Positions 19,666-30,716 of a DNA stretch of 64,000 nucleotides are shown here, one piece after another. Made by a program: the position numbers and the translations under genes. The stretch is taken from assembly GCF_000025965.1 (NCBI RefSeq), contig NC_006513.1:1674001-1738000 (forward strand), in the 5' to 3' direction. Position 1 is the first letter of the stretch. Each line of letters begins with the position of its first letter. This DNA is from Aromatoleum aromaticum EbN1 (GTDB taxonomy: Bacteria > Pseudomonadota > Gammaproteobacteria > Burkholderiales > Rhodocyclaceae). Below the pieces are notes generated by a model. It was not told where the DNA came from. It saw only the letters and a program-made list of their open reading frames with translations, and ran no database searches.

Positions 19666-19923
19666 TTCGGTCTGCCAGTATTTGGGTCAAACGCGAGATT
19701 TAATTGGATAATGCACTGTTTGTCAAGCACAATTTTTGCCCCGACCTGTGGATAACTTTTGCGGCGGGGGGTAGAATCCGCGTTTCCGCTTTCGGTCGAT
19801 CACAGAGCAGGAGCAGCGTCGCTGCACCGCGCTCTGCATCACTTCCGCGAAAGCGTCCCTATAACCCACATCAAGCTGCCGCCGTCTTTTCGCCGCCTTG
19901 GTGAACAGTGGAGAGGGTACGCT
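19666..19923. promoter_or_regulatory. divergent rpmH/dnaA promoter region with one DnaA box
   Basis: This 258-bp gap contains one perfect DnaA box, TGTGGATAA at 19747-19755, near a locally AT-rich run (GATTTAATTGGATAATG near 19697). Only one box is clear, so it looks more like autoregulation of dnaA than a full origin. The rpmH side must carry the strong ribosomal-protein promoter. Confidence 0.55.
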
Positions 19924-21405
19924 TTGAAAACCGTGCCGCAAGTCCAAACCGTCGAACCCGTGAGCCAAGATCTCTGGTCCTTCTGCCTGTCGCGCCTGGA
20001 GCACGAACTGCCGCCGCAGCAGTTCAACACGTGGATCAAGACGCTGCAAGCCGATGAGGAAAAGGCCGGCGCCAGCGTCGCGTTGCGCCTGGTCGCCCCG
20101 AGCCGCTTCGTGCTGCAGTGGGTGCGGGAGCGCTACCTGCGCCGGATCGGCGAACTCGGCGCCGAATTCCACGGCGCCCCGATCGAAATCGAACTCGTGC
20201 TGCCCGCTGCCGGCGCGGCCCGCCCGGCCGCGCGCCCCGTCATCGGCAGCGGGCCCGTCGCTGGCCCGGCCCCTGCCCCAACCCCCTCCCAGGCACCTGC
20301 AGCCACAGCTGCCGCCCCGGCCGTCGTCACGCGCCCGGCCGAACCCGAATCCTCCATCGTCACCGCGTCGGACCTCGCCTACGAGAAGACGCGCCTGAAT
20401 GCCGACTTCACGTTCGACACGCTGGTCACCGGGCGCGCCAACGACCTCGCGCGCGCGGCCGCAATGCAAGTCGCGCAGAACCCCGGCACGTCGTACAACC
20501 CGCTGTTCGTCTATGGCGGCGTCGGCCTCGGCAAGACCCACCTCGTGCACGCGATCGGCAATGCAGTGTACCGTCACAACCCGCGCGCGGTGATCCGCTA
20601 CGTGCACGTCGAGGACTACTACGCCGACGTCGTGCGCGCGTACCAGCAGAAAAGCTTCGACGCCTTCAAGCGCTATTACCGCTCGCTCGACCTCCTGCTG
20701 ATCGACGACATCCAGTTCTTCAACAACAAGAACCGCACGCAGGAAGAGTTCTTCCACGCGTTCAATGCGCTGACCGAGGCACGCAAGCAGATCGTCATCA
20801 CCTGTGACACCTACCCCAAGGATATCCAGGGCCTCGAGGACCGGCTGATCTCGCGCTTCGACTGGGGCCTCACCGTGCAGATCGAGCCGCCGGAGCTCGA
20901 GATGCGCGTCGCGATCCTGCAGAAGAAAGCCGAGGCGCTGCGCGTCGATCTCCACGACGACGTCGCCTTCCTGATCGCGAAGAACCTGCGCTCGAACGTG
21001 CGCGAGCTCGAAGGCGCGCTGAACAAGGTCGTCGCCTTCGCGCGCTTCCACGGCCGCGGCATCACGCTCGAAGTCGCGAAGGACGCGCTGAAGGATCTCC
21101 TGAACGCGCACAACCGCCAGCTCACCATCGAGCACATCCAGAAGACCGTCGCCGACTACTACAAGATCAAGGTCGCCGACATGCACTCGAAAAAGCGCAC
21201 GCGCGTCATCGCCCGGCCGCGTCAGGTCGCGATGTGGCTCGCGAAAGACCTCACGCCGATGTCGCTGCCGGCGATCGGCGAGGCATTCGGCGGGCGCGAC
21301 CACACCACCGTGATGCACGCGTGCCGCACGATCGCCGAGCTGCGCCTTGGCGATCACCAGTTGAACCACGACGTCCACGTGCTCACCCAGGTTCTCAGGG
21401 GATGA
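19924..21405 (+). CDS. dnaA: chromosomal replication initiator DnaA
   Basis: Binds DnaA boxes and melts the origin. Domain I starts at [26 protein letters not shown] Pro/Ala-rich linker (about 95-145) follows, then the AAA+ domain with Walker [10 protein letters not shown] near residue 200 and LLIDDIQFF, and the C-terminal DNA-binding domain with the signature [13 protein letters not shown]. The frame is open to 19759, but the N-terminal extension is not DnaA-like. The TTG at 19924 has a good GGAGAGGG ribosome site. A GTG at 19960 is a weaker alternative. Length is then 493. Confidence 0.96.
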   Translation: MKTVPQVQTVEPVSQDLWSFCLSRLEHELPPQQFNTWIKTLQADEEKAGASVALRLVAPSRFVLQWVRERYLRRIGELGAEFHGAPIEIELVLPAAGAARPAARPVIGSGPVAGPAPAPTPSQAPAATAAAPAVVTRPAEPESSIVTASDLAYEKTRLNADFTFDTLVTGRANDLARAAAMQVAQNPGTSYNPLFVYGGVGLGKTHLVHAIGNAVYRHNPRAVIRYVHVEDYYADVVRAYQQKSFDAFKRYYRSLDLLLIDDIQFFNNKNRTQEEFFHAFNALTEARKQIVITCDTYPKDIQGLEDRLISRFDWGLTVQIEPPELEMRVAILQKKAEALRVDLHDDVAFLIAKNLRSNVRELEGALNKVVAFARFHGRGITLEVAKDALKDLLNAHNRQLTIEHIQKTVADYYKIKVADMHSKKRTRVIARPRQVAMWLAKDLTPMSLPAIGEAFGGRDHTTVMHACRTIAELRLGDHQLNHDVHVLTQVLRG

Positions 21406-21486
21406 GCACCGCAGCCCCAGCCCTTTTGATTGCGCTTCGCGCCAAGCCCGGAACCACCTAATCCAAACCGGAAAGACTCTGACGCC

Positions 21487-22590
21487 ATGCTTCTGCTCAC
21501 CACCACCCGCGACGCGCTCCTCGCCCCGCTGCAGTCGGTCGCCGGCATCGTCGAAAAACGCCACACCCTGCCGATCCTGTCGAACGTGCTGATCGAGAAG
21601 CACGGCGACCAACTGACGCTGCTCGCGACCGACATCGAGATCCAGATCCGCACCACCACGGCCGGACACATCGGCGGCGAGGACGCATCGATCACCGTCG
21701 CTGCGAGGAAGCTGCAGGACATCCTGCGCGCAGTGCCCGAAGGCGACGTGACGGTCATGCTGGACGACAAGCGCCTGACCGTGAAAGCGGGGCGCAGCCG
21801 CTTCGCGCTGCAGACGTTGCCGGCCGCCGACTACCCGCGCATGAACCCGCCCGACGGCGACGCGACGCACTTCTCGGTGAGCCAGAAAAGCTTCAAGCGC
21901 CAGCTCGCCCAGGTCGCCTACGCGATGGCGCAGCAGGACATCCGTTATTACCTCAACGGCCTGCTGCTGATCGCCAGCGGCAGCGAGCTGCGCATGGTGG
22001 CGACCGACGGCCACCGCCTGGCGTTCGCGTCGAACCCGCTCGCTGGCGACGTCCCGCATACGGAAGTGATCCTGCCGCGCAAGACCGTCATGGAGCTTGC
22101 CCGCCAGCTCGCCGACAGCGAGGATCCGCTCGAAGTGATCCTCGCCGGCAACCAGGTCGTGTTCCGCTTCGGCCCGATCGAACTGGTGTCGAAGCTGATC
22201 GACGGCAAGTTCCCCGACTACGAGCGCGTGATCCCGCAGAACCACCCGAAGCTGCTGACTTTCGAGCGCATGCCGCTGCTGGCGACGCTGTCGCGCGTCG
22301 CGATCCTGACCAACGAGAAGTTCCGCGGCGTGCGCCTCGTGCTCGGCGACGGCAGCCTGAAGATCGTCAGCACGAACGCTGAACAGGAAGAAGCCCTCGA
22401 AGAGCTCGAAGTCGATTACCACGACGACCCGCTCGACATCGGCTTCAACGTCACCTATCTGCTCGACGTGCTGAATAACGTTACCAGCGACACGATCGAA
22501 TGGCGCTTCAACGACGGCAACTCGAGCGCGCTCGTGACGCTGCCCGGCAACGCCACGTTCAAGTACGTCGTCATGCCGATGCGGATCTGA
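21487..22590 (+). CDS. dnaN: DNA polymerase III beta sliding clamp
   Basis: The ring-shaped processivity factor that tethers DNA polymerases and many repair proteins. The 367-residue length matches the family and the sequence ends with the conserved NATFKYVVMPMRI. The ATG at 21487 (MLLLTTTRDALLAPLQ) was chosen over an earlier in-frame start at 21430. It follows dnaA by 81 bases. Confidence 0.96.
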   Translation: MLLLTTTRDALLAPLQSVAGIVEKRHTLPILSNVLIEKHGDQLTLLATDIEIQIRTTTAGHIGGEDASITVAARKLQDILRAVPEGDVTVMLDDKRLTVKAGRSRFALQTLPAADYPRMNPPDGDATHFSVSQKSFKRQLAQVAYAMAQQDIRYYLNGLLLIASGSELRMVATDGHRLAFASNPLAGDVPHTEVILPRKTVMELARQLADSEDPLEVILAGNQVVFRFGPIELVSKLIDGKFPDYERVIPQNHPKLLTFERMPLLATLSRVAILTNEKFRGVRLVLGDGSLKIVSTNAEQEEALEELEVDYHDDPLDIGFNVTYLLDVLNNVTSDTIEWRFNDGNSSALVTLPGNATFKYVVMPMRI

Positions 22591-22656
22591 CCGACGCGGC
22601 GCACCGCCGCCGCAGGCTTTTCGCCCCTGTGCAGCCGGGGGCGCGTTCTTTGATGA

Positions 22657-25167
<2,511 letters not shown>

Positions 25168-25205
25168 TGCGCCAGGTTGATGAAAAACCGGTGACAAATG
25201 TAATG

Positions 25206-25231
25206 AAAAAAGCTCCCGCGGGAGCTTTTTT
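25206..25231 (+). terminator. intrinsic terminator after gyrB
   Basis: A 26-bp perfect palindrome: six A, the self-complementary core GCTCCCGCGGGAGC, and six T. It lies 38 bases after the gyrB stop and can work in both directions. The stretch from here to 25392 shows no gene I can support. Confidence 0.9.
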
Positions 25232-25392
25232 CATGGCTGCCTCGCACGTTTTCAAGGTCCGCCCCGATTTCGGCCGTAACGGCAACCGGGGGCGAGTTGC
25301 CTGAGCGGGGGCTCGTTCGGCAAACTGCCGATCCAACTCCCGGCGCGCTCACATCAATCGCAGAACGGTCGCGCCACGACGCGACAATCATC

Positions 25393-25614
25393 TCAAGGAA
25401 CCGAAACCCAGCCTTCAAGCGCCTGGTGGGCCGCCTCGTCCAGGGTCTTGGGGCCGAAAGGATCGCCGTAGTTGCGATCCTGTTGGTCCTCCAACATCTG
25501 ACCGAGCGTGCCGAGTCGGTTGGAATAGTCCCATATGCCGCCGCGCACGGCGCTCATCCTCTTGGCGTCAAGCGTTTCGGTGGCGGGCAAATCGTGGATA
25601 GTGAGGTGGGCCAT
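25393..25614 (-). CDS. small double-glycine-leader peptide
   Basis: A 73-residue peptide with a strong ribosome site (AGGAGACC) in front of the ATG. The first 26 residues form a leader: acidic and hydrophobic (LTIHDLPATETLDAKRM) and ending AVRGG, the pattern seen in peptides cut by C39-type peptidase transporters or used as RiPP-like leaders. The remaining 47 residues (starting IWDYSNRLGTLGQML) have no cysteine and two tryptophans. No transporter or C39 peptidase gene lies nearby. A sigma-54-like promoter sits 60-80 bases upstream. The OsmC-YcaO gene is upstream on the same strand. Similar GG-leader small proteins of unknown role exist in proteobacteria; a maturation system is not shown here. 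Confidence 0.6.
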   Translation of the reverse strand: MAHLTIHDLPATETLDAKRMSAVRGGIWDYSNRLGTLGQMLEDQQDRNYGDPFGPKTLDEAAHQALEGWVSVP

Positions 25615-25680
25615 GGCGGTCTCCTGAAGAGTGCGTCGCGTTTCGGTAGTGAGCCGGATGCTGCGCTCGCTACTCCTGCT

Positions 25681-25697
25681 GCAGAAAGCGGGCCAGG
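25681..25697 (-). promoter_or_regulatory. candidate sigma-54 promoter for the GG-leader peptide
   Basis: On the minus strand the sequence CTGGCCCGCTTTCTGCA keeps the invariant GG and GC exactly ten bases apart, and differs from the consensus YTGGCACGRNNNTTGCW at three of the other positions. It would give a leader of about 50-55 bases before the ATG at 25614. No enhancer-binding site was identified. Confidence 0.4.
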
Positions 25698-25749
25698 TGT
25701 TGGCCTAAGCACTGTGAAGTCAGCCTAATCCATTGAAAAACAAATAATT

Positions 25750-25887
25750 TTAGCCGATCCGATGGCGGTTGAAGGCGATGACGGCACCGCTGCCGGAGCC
25801 CAACGGTGGGGTAATGCCGAACAGGTTGACGAGCGGTGTCGGGTCTGCACAATCACAGTCGAAAAACAGCAGTCCGATATCCCCCAA
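25750..25887 (-). CDS. possible 45-codon TTG-start ORF or remnant
   Basis: This frame stays open from just after the OsmC-YcaO stop to the TAA at 25750, 78 codons in the same frame, with no ATG. The nearest plausible start is the TTG at 25887 (AGGTA before it). The product would run MGDIGLLFFDCDCADPTPLV to AVIAFNRHRIG. It has protein-like composition but I do not recognise it. It may be an old C-terminal extension, a decayed gene or chance. The rest of the 25615-25983 gap holds the sigma-54-like site and nothing else I can support. Confidence 0.25.
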   Translation of the reverse strand: MGDIGLLFFDCDCADPTPLVNLFGITPPLGSGSGAVIAFNRHRIG

Positions 25888-25983
25888 TACCTGAGCCGGC
25901 CCCTCAATACTGTTTTTCGAGCAACTGAAATGTGCGAGACGCTCTGGCGACTCTTGTGGCCGATCCAGCCATGGCTCGTAACC

Positions 25984-28188
25984 CTAACTGGATAAAACCG
26001 CCACGTTGGCCCGCGCCCTGTGCAGTTTTTCGTAGCTATCGATCAGACGCTGGTGCCGATCGAGCCCTTCCAGTTTCGTGCTCGTTGGCGTCAAGCCGAA
26101 GAAGCGCACGCTGCCATCCACCGACCCCATCACCGCATCCATCCGCGGGTTGCCGAACATCCGGCGGAAATTGACCACGTAATCGTCCAGTTCCAGGTCA
26201 TCGTCCAGCAGCACCTCCAGCACCCCGTTCAAGGCCTGATAGAACAATCCGCGCTCGACCGTGTTCTCGTTATATTGCAGGAAGGTTTTCACCAGTTCGT
26301 GTGCCGCTTCAAACTGCCGCAAAGCAAGGTTGATCAGCAGCTTCAACTCGAGAATCGTTAACTGACCCCACGCCGTATTCTCGTCAAATTCGATGCCAAT
26401 CAAGCTGATGATGTCGATGTAATCATCCAGCTCACTGTCTTCCAGACGTTCGAGCAGTGCCTGCAGGCTGGCATCGTCGAGGCGGTGCAAGTTGAGGATA
26501 TCGTCGCGGAACGCCAGCGCTTTGTTGGTGTTATCCCAGATCAAGTCTTCCACCGGATAGATTTCCGAATACCCCGGCACCAGGATGCGGCAGGCCGTTG
26601 TGCCGAGCTGGTCATAGACCGCCATGTACGCTTCCTTGCCCATGTCTTCGAGAATGCCGAACAAGGTGGCGGCTTCGTCGGCATTGGAGTTTTCACCTTG
26701 GCCCGAGAAGTCCCACTCGACAAAATCGAAATCGGCTTTGGCGCTGAAAAAGCGCCATGACACCACCCCGCTGGAATCGATAAAGTGTTCGACAAAATTA
26801 TTCGGCTCGGTGACAGCGTTGCTTTCAAAAGTGGGCCGGGGCAAATCGTTCAGGCCTTCAAAACTGCGCCCCTGCAGCAACTCGGTCAGACTGCGTTCCA
26901 GCGCCACTTCCAGGCTCGGGTGCGCCCCGAACGACGCAAACACACCGCCGGTACGCGGGTTCATCAAAGTGACGCACATCACCGGAAATTCCCCGCCCAG
27001 CGACGCATCCTTGACCAGCACCGGAAAGCCCTGGTCTTCCAACGCCTGAATGCCGGCTTGAATGCCGGGATATTTCGCCAGCACTTCGTGCGGCACATCC
27101 GGCAGCGCGATTTCACCTTCCAGGATTTCGCGCTTGACCGCGCGTTCGAAAATTTCCGACAGACATTGCACCTGTGCTTCGGCCAAGGTATTGCCGGCAC
27201 TCATGCCATTGCTGAGGAACAGGTTGTCGATCAGGTTGGTCGGGAAATACACCACTTCGCCGTCCGACTGGCGCACATAGGGCAGCGCACAGATGCCGCG
27301 CTGGATATTGCCGGAATTGGTGTCGTAGAGATGCGAGCCGCGCAACTCGCCATCGGCGTTGTAAATTTCCAGGCAGTATTCGTCGAGAATCCCGGTCGGC
27401 AGCGCATCTTTCCGGCCCGGCTTGAACCAGCGCTCGTGCGGGTAATGCACGAACGCCGCGTTGGCAATGTCTTCGCCCCAGAACTGGTCGTTATAGAAGT
27501 GATTGCAATTCGCCCGCTCGATAAACTCGCCCAGCGCCGACGCCAGCGCGCTTTCCTTGGTCGCGCCCTTGCCGTTGGTAAAGCACATCGGCGAATGCGC
27601 ATCGCGGATATGCAGCGACCAGACGTTGGGCACCAGATTGCGCCACGAAGCGATTTCGATCTTCATGCCCAGGCCCGCCAAGACGCCGGACATGTTGGCG
27701 ATGGTTTGCTCCAGCGGCAGATCCTTGCCGGCGATATAGGTGCTGGCTTCCGACGCCGGATTCAACATCAGCAAGGCCTGAGCATCGGCATCCAGATTTT
27801 CCACCTCCTCGATCACGAACTCGGGCCCGGTTTGCACCACCTTTTTCACGGTACACCGGTCGATGGAGCGCAGAATGCCCTGCCGGTCCTTGTCGGAGAT
27901 ATCCGCCGGCAACTCGACCTGGATCTTGAAAATCTGCTGGTAGCGGTTTTCGGGATCGACAATATTGTTCTGCGACAGGCGGATGTTTTCGGTAGGAATA
28001 TTGCGCGTGTCGCAGTACAGCTTCACAAAGTAAGCCGCGCACAAAGCCGATGAAGCCAGAAAGTAATCGAACGGACCAGGCGCCGAGCCGTCGCCCTTAT
28101 AGCGGACGGGCTGGTCGGCGATTACCGTGAAGTCATCGAACTTGGCCTCAAGACGAAGCTTGTCGAGAAAGTTGACCTTGATTTCCAT
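25984..28188 (-). CDS. OsmC-YcaO fusion protein (E. coli YcaO type)
   Basis: A 734-residue cytoplasmic protein. Residues about 1-135 are an OsmC-like thiol-peroxidase fold with two candidate redox cysteines (LASSALCAAYF and SIDRCTVKK). From about 150 onward is a YcaO domain, with ATP/Mg motifs in ATKESALASALGEFIERANC, AQVQCLSEIFERAVKRE and LEVALERSLTELLQG. A C-terminal helical region (about 590-734) matches E. coli YcaO rather than azoline-forming cyclodehydratases, and it lacks the PxPxP tail. E. coli YcaO is connected to ribosomal protein S12 methylthiolation. Composition looks less G+C rich than the core, and an IS3-type element lies just upstream, consistent with acquisition. Confidence 0.85.
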   Translation of the reverse strand: MEIKVNFLDKLRLEAKFDDFTVIADQPVRYKGDGSAPGPFDYFLASSALCAAYFVKLYCDTRNIPTENIRLSQNNIVDPENRYQQIFKIQVELPADISDKDRQGILRSIDRCTVKKVVQTGPEFVIEEVENLDADAQALLMLNPASEASTYIAGKDLPLEQTIANMSGVLAGLGMKIEIASWRNLVPNVWSLHIRDAHSPMCFTNGKGATKESALASALGEFIERANCNHFYNDQFWGEDIANAAFVHYPHERWFKPGRKDALPTGILDEYCLEIYNADGELRGSHLYDTNSGNIQRGICALPYVRQSDGEVVYFPTNLIDNLFLSNGMSAGNTLAEAQVQCLSEIFERAVKREILEGEIALPDVPHEVLAKYPGIQAGIQALEDQGFPVLVKDASLGGEFPVMCVTLMNPRTGGVFASFGAHPSLEVALERSLTELLQGRSFEGLNDLPRPTFESNAVTEPNNFVEHFIDSSGVVSWRFFSAKADFDFVEWDFSGQGENSNADEAATLFGILEDMGKEAYMAVYDQLGTTACRILVPGYSEIYPVEDLIWDNTNKALAFRDDILNLHRLDDASLQALLERLEDSELDDYIDIISLIGIEFDENTAWGQLTILELKLLINLALRQFEAAHELVKTFLQYNENTVERGLFYQALNGVLEVLLDDDLELDDYVVNFRRMFGNPRMDAVMGSVDGSVRFFGLTPTSTKLEGLDRHQRLIDSYEKLHRARANVAVLSS

Positions 28189-28581
28189 GCGGGAATCCCA
28201 AAATAGCGTTCAAAACGAATTGGCCGCTATTATAGGATTTTCCCAGTGGAAAAACCGTGCTTCTCAGCAGGTCCGGCTCCGGGATGCTGGCGCCGCCAAC
28301 CGCATGCACGGCGCGACGAACGTTTCAAGAATCAGCCCCACCCAAGCCCGACCCGCTTTACGAAGGCGCATCCGAAGAAACCCGCCAGAGGGGTGCCTAC
28401 AGGTCCGCCGACGTAGAGCCAGTTCACACAGCTGGACGTCAGCTGCCTACCAACCTGCGCAGATTGAGCGGCGGCAGTGCCGACACCTGCCGCTCGGCGC
28501 TCGCCGCCGTCGAACGGCTGGCCTCTGCGCTCATCGAATTGGTGGTATCGACCCGTTGCTGCCCCTGGGCTCGCCCTCTGG
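28189..28581. other. intergenic stretch before the insertion element
   Basis: Open frames exist on both strands here, but none has a recognisable protein pattern or a ribosome site. The first 60 bases probably carry the promoter of the OsmC-YcaO gene (AT-rich run GGCCGCTATTATAGGATTTT near 28223). I see no remnant I can name. Confidence 0.5.
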
Positions 28582-28600
28582 GTCAAGATAGTTGTCGCCT
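28582..28600 (+). repeat. left inverted repeat of the IS3-type element
   Basis: GTCAAGATAGTTGTCGCCT, the exact complement of the right end at 30216-30234. Confidence 0.9.
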
Positions 28601-28641
28601 CGATAGAATCCGAAACCCGAGGGCGATAACGGAAGAACGAA

Positions 28642-29124
28642 GTGGCCAGATACGGACAAGCATTCAAGGACAAGGCGGTAGCACGGTTGTTGCCACCGGA
28701 GAGCGCATCGGTGGAGACGGTTTCCCGCGAACTGAGCATTTCAACGGCCACGCTGGAGCGGTGGCGCGCGGATGCGCTGTCCAGGCCCGCTCGCGAGCGG
28801 GCCTGGACAGCGCCGGCCCGATTCGAGGCAGTGCTGGTCACCGCAGCGATGGACGAGGCGAGCAAGAGCGCCTGGTGCCGGGAGAACGGCGTGTATCCGC
28901 AGGAGCTCGAGCAATGGCGCACGGCGGCCACACAGGCGCTGGCCGACCCCGAAGACGCGGCGCGCACCAGCCACCGGGAACAGAAGGCCGACCGGCGTCG
29001 CATCAAGGACCTCGAGCGCGACCTGCGCCGCAAGGAGAAGGCCTTGGCCGAAGCCGCCGCGCTGCTGGTGCTGTCAAAAAAGCTCGAGGTGATCTTTCCA
29101 ACGGACAAGGACGAGGACGCATGA
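28642..29124 (+). CDS. IS3-family transposase OrfA
   Basis: A 160-residue protein with an N-terminal helix-turn-helix (VETVSRELSISTATLERWRAD) that would recognise the element ends, and a C-terminal charged coiled coil (DRRRIKDLERDLRRKEKALAEAAALL) of the kind used for OrfA multimerisation. Its stop overlaps the orfB start as ATGA. It is somewhat longer than the usual 90-110 residues of IS3 OrfA. Confidence 0.85.
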   Translation: MARYGQAFKDKAVARLLPPESASVETVSRELSISTATLERWRADALSRPARERAWTAPARFEAVLVTAAMDEASKSAWCRENGVYPQELEQWRTAATQALADPEDAARTSHREQKADRRRIKDLERDLRRKEKALAEAAALLVLSKKLEVIFPTDKDEDA

Positions 29125-30212
29125 TCGGCCTGGAAGATCGCCAAACGATGGTCCGCCACATCGAGACTGCTCACGCAGCCGGTGCGCGCTTGCGCCCGGC
29201 GTGTGAGCTCGCTGGCATCACCGTGCGTACCCTGCAACGCTGGAAGGCCGAGGACGGCCTGCAGGTCGGAGACCGCCGGCCTCTGGCCGAGCGCCCGACG
29301 CCCGCGCATGCGCTCACCGACGAGGAGCGCGCCCGCGTCCTGGCGGTGGCCAACGAGCCGCGTTTCGCCGATCAGCCGCCGGCGCGCATCGTGCCGGCGC
29401 TGGCCGACGAAGGCGTCTATATCGCCAGCGAATCGAGCTTCCAGCGCGTGCTGCGCGCCCACGGGCAAACTCGTCACCGGGGTCGCGCCCGGGCGCCCCA
29501 GCGCTCGCGCACGCCGACCACGCATGTGGCCACCGCGCCCGGCCAGGTCTGGTGCTGGGACATGACCTATCTGCCCACGCAGGTGCAGGGGCGCTGGTTC
29601 TATCTCTACCTGATCCAGGACCTCTACAGCCGCAAGATCGTCGGCTGGGAGATCCACGACGCCGATGACGCTGACCATGCGGTGAGCCTGCTCAAGCGCA
29701 CCGCGCTCTCCGAAGGCGTCCACGCGATGATCGACAAACCCGTGCTTCACGGCGACAACGGCAGCACGCTCAAAGCCACCACGGTGCTCGCGATGCTGCA
29801 CTGGCTGGGCGTCAAACCGTCGTACTCGCGCCCGCGCGTCTCCGACGACAACGCCTACGTGGAGTCGCTCTTCAAGACGGCGAAGTACCGCCCCGAATTC
29901 CCGGCGCGCGGCTTCGCCACCCTGGAAGACGCCCGCCTCTGGGGACACGACTTCGTGCGCTGGTACAACTTCGAGCACCGCCACAGCGGCATCCGCTACG
30001 TCACGCCGGCGCAGCGACACGCGCTGGAGGATCGGGCGATCCTGGCTGCACGCCATCAGACGTATCTCCAGGCCCGCGAGCGCCACCCCGCACGCTGGTC
30101 CCGTGGGACACGCGACTGGACCCCGATCGGCGCGGTCACGCTCAATCCGGAGCGCGACGCGGTCGTACGCGACCACTTGCATGCTGAAGACATAGGGCGG
30201 TTGGTTGCATGA
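29121..30212 (+). CDS. IS3-family transposase OrfB (DDE integrase fold)
   Basis: A 363-residue transposase with an N-terminal HTH region and an RNase-H-like rve core. The DDE residues appear as WDMTYLPT (first Asp), LHGDNGSTLKA (second Asp) and NAYVESLFKTAKYRPEFP (Glu). The HRHSGIRYVTPAQRH tail is typical of IS3 OrfB. The frame is open upstream through orfA to 28257, but the real start is the ATG at 29121 overlapping the orfA stop. A fusion by frameshift is common in IS3; coupled re-initiation is equally possible here. Confidence 0.9.
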   Translation: MIGLEDRQTMVRHIETAHAAGARLRPACELAGITVRTLQRWKAEDGLQVGDRRPLAERPTPAHALTDEERARVLAVANEPRFADQPPARIVPALADEGVYIASESSFQRVLRAHGQTRHRGRARAPQRSRTPTTHVATAPGQVWCWDMTYLPTQVQGRWFYLYLIQDLYSRKIVGWEIHDADDADHAVSLLKRTALSEGVHAMIDKPVLHGDNGSTLKATTVLAMLHWLGVKPSYSRPRVSDDNAYVESLFKTAKYRPEFPARGFATLEDARLWGHDFVRWYNFEHRHSGIRYVTPAQRHALEDRAILAARHQTYLQARERHPARWSRGTRDWTPIGAVTLNPERDAVVRDHLHAEDIGRLVA

Positions 30213-30215
30213 ATC

Positions 30216-30234
30216 AGGCGACAACTATCTTGAC
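30216..30234 (-). repeat. right inverted repeat of the IS3-type element
   Basis: AGGCGACAACTATCTTGAC, the perfect complement of the left end. It starts four bases after the orfB stop. Confidence 0.9.
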
Positions 30235-30305
30235 TTGTTCCGCTCGGTTCGGAGCAGACGTTCAACTGTGGATTCCAGGTGTCCCCCCAAGCCATAGGAA
30301 CCGCC

Positions 30306-30331
30306 CGGTCCGCTGCAAGCAGTTGTTAGGC
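30306..30331 (-). repeat. half attC site (R box plus one arm)
   Basis: Plus-strand sequence CGGTCCGCTGCAAGCAGTTG ending in the box GTTAGGC (30325-30331). On the minus strand this reads GCCTAAC followed by the arm. The arm matches that of the full attC at 32251-32322, but the second arm and second box are missing, and unrelated sequence runs on to the IS end 75 bases away. This looks like the broken end of the cassette array. Confidence 0.65.
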
Positions 30332-30506
30332 ACGTTGTATCAGCAATCATCTCACCTGGTTGGAAACCGCATTAATTTGGCCGCCCTAACGAACGAATAG
30401 ATCAAGCTCGCTGTGGCGCAATGAGCAATACATCGACGAGCAACTTGAGTTTTGTGCGTTCGCGAAAGAGACAAGTCTTGCGCAAAACGCTTCGCGCTTT
30501 AACTCC

Positions 30507-30656
30507 TTATACGTCACCGCTTTTTTGCCCAAGCTGAAGGTATATTAGAATGGTAAGAAATAACAGGCCGATACCCCAAATTGGAGCCAATAATATCGAA
30601 ACAATGTATACGAGTTTCTTTTGTCCGCCGGTCATTCGTCTGTACCAGTTTTGCAT
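30507..30656 (-). CDS. 49-residue membrane protein, cassette-borne
   Basis: A small ORF missed by ordinary length cut-offs. AAGGAGA stands at proper spacing before the ATG. The basic N-terminus MQNWYRRMTGGQKK is followed by a hydrophobic segment of about 28 residues (LVYIVSILLAPIWGIG then LLFLTILIYLQL), enough for one long or two short membrane passes, and a short polar tail. It lies in the cassette zone between the half attC and the next small gene. Function unknown; small membrane proteins are frequent in integron cassettes. Confidence 0.65.
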   Translation of the reverse strand: MQNWYRRMTGGQKKLVYIVSILLAPIWGIGLLFLTILIYLQLGQKSGDV

Positions 30657-30716
30657 CGACAAATCTCCTTGTTAGCTGAAGCTTACAAAAAATATCGCGT
30701 TTGCCAGCGTCTCAAC

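Larger units (their letters stand above)
28582..30234 (+). mobile_element. IS3-family insertion sequence, complete
   Basis: About 1.65 kb bounded by perfect 19-bp inverted repeats. It carries two overlapping genes in the IS3 arrangement: a helix-turn-helix OrfA and a DDE-type OrfB. Both reading frames look intact, so it may still be mobile. Flanking bases (CTCTGG left, TTGTTC right) do not give a clear target duplication. It separates the YcaO region from the cassette array. Confidence 0.85.

Noticed and set aside
19666-19923. rpmH-dnaA gap as the replication origin
   Set aside because: Only one clear DnaA box and little AT-rich sequence; kept as a promoter region.
28257-30212. 651-codon frame covering the whole IS on the plus strand
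   Set aside because: Only the last 363 codons (OrfB) are protein-like; the upstream part is the wrong frame of orfA.
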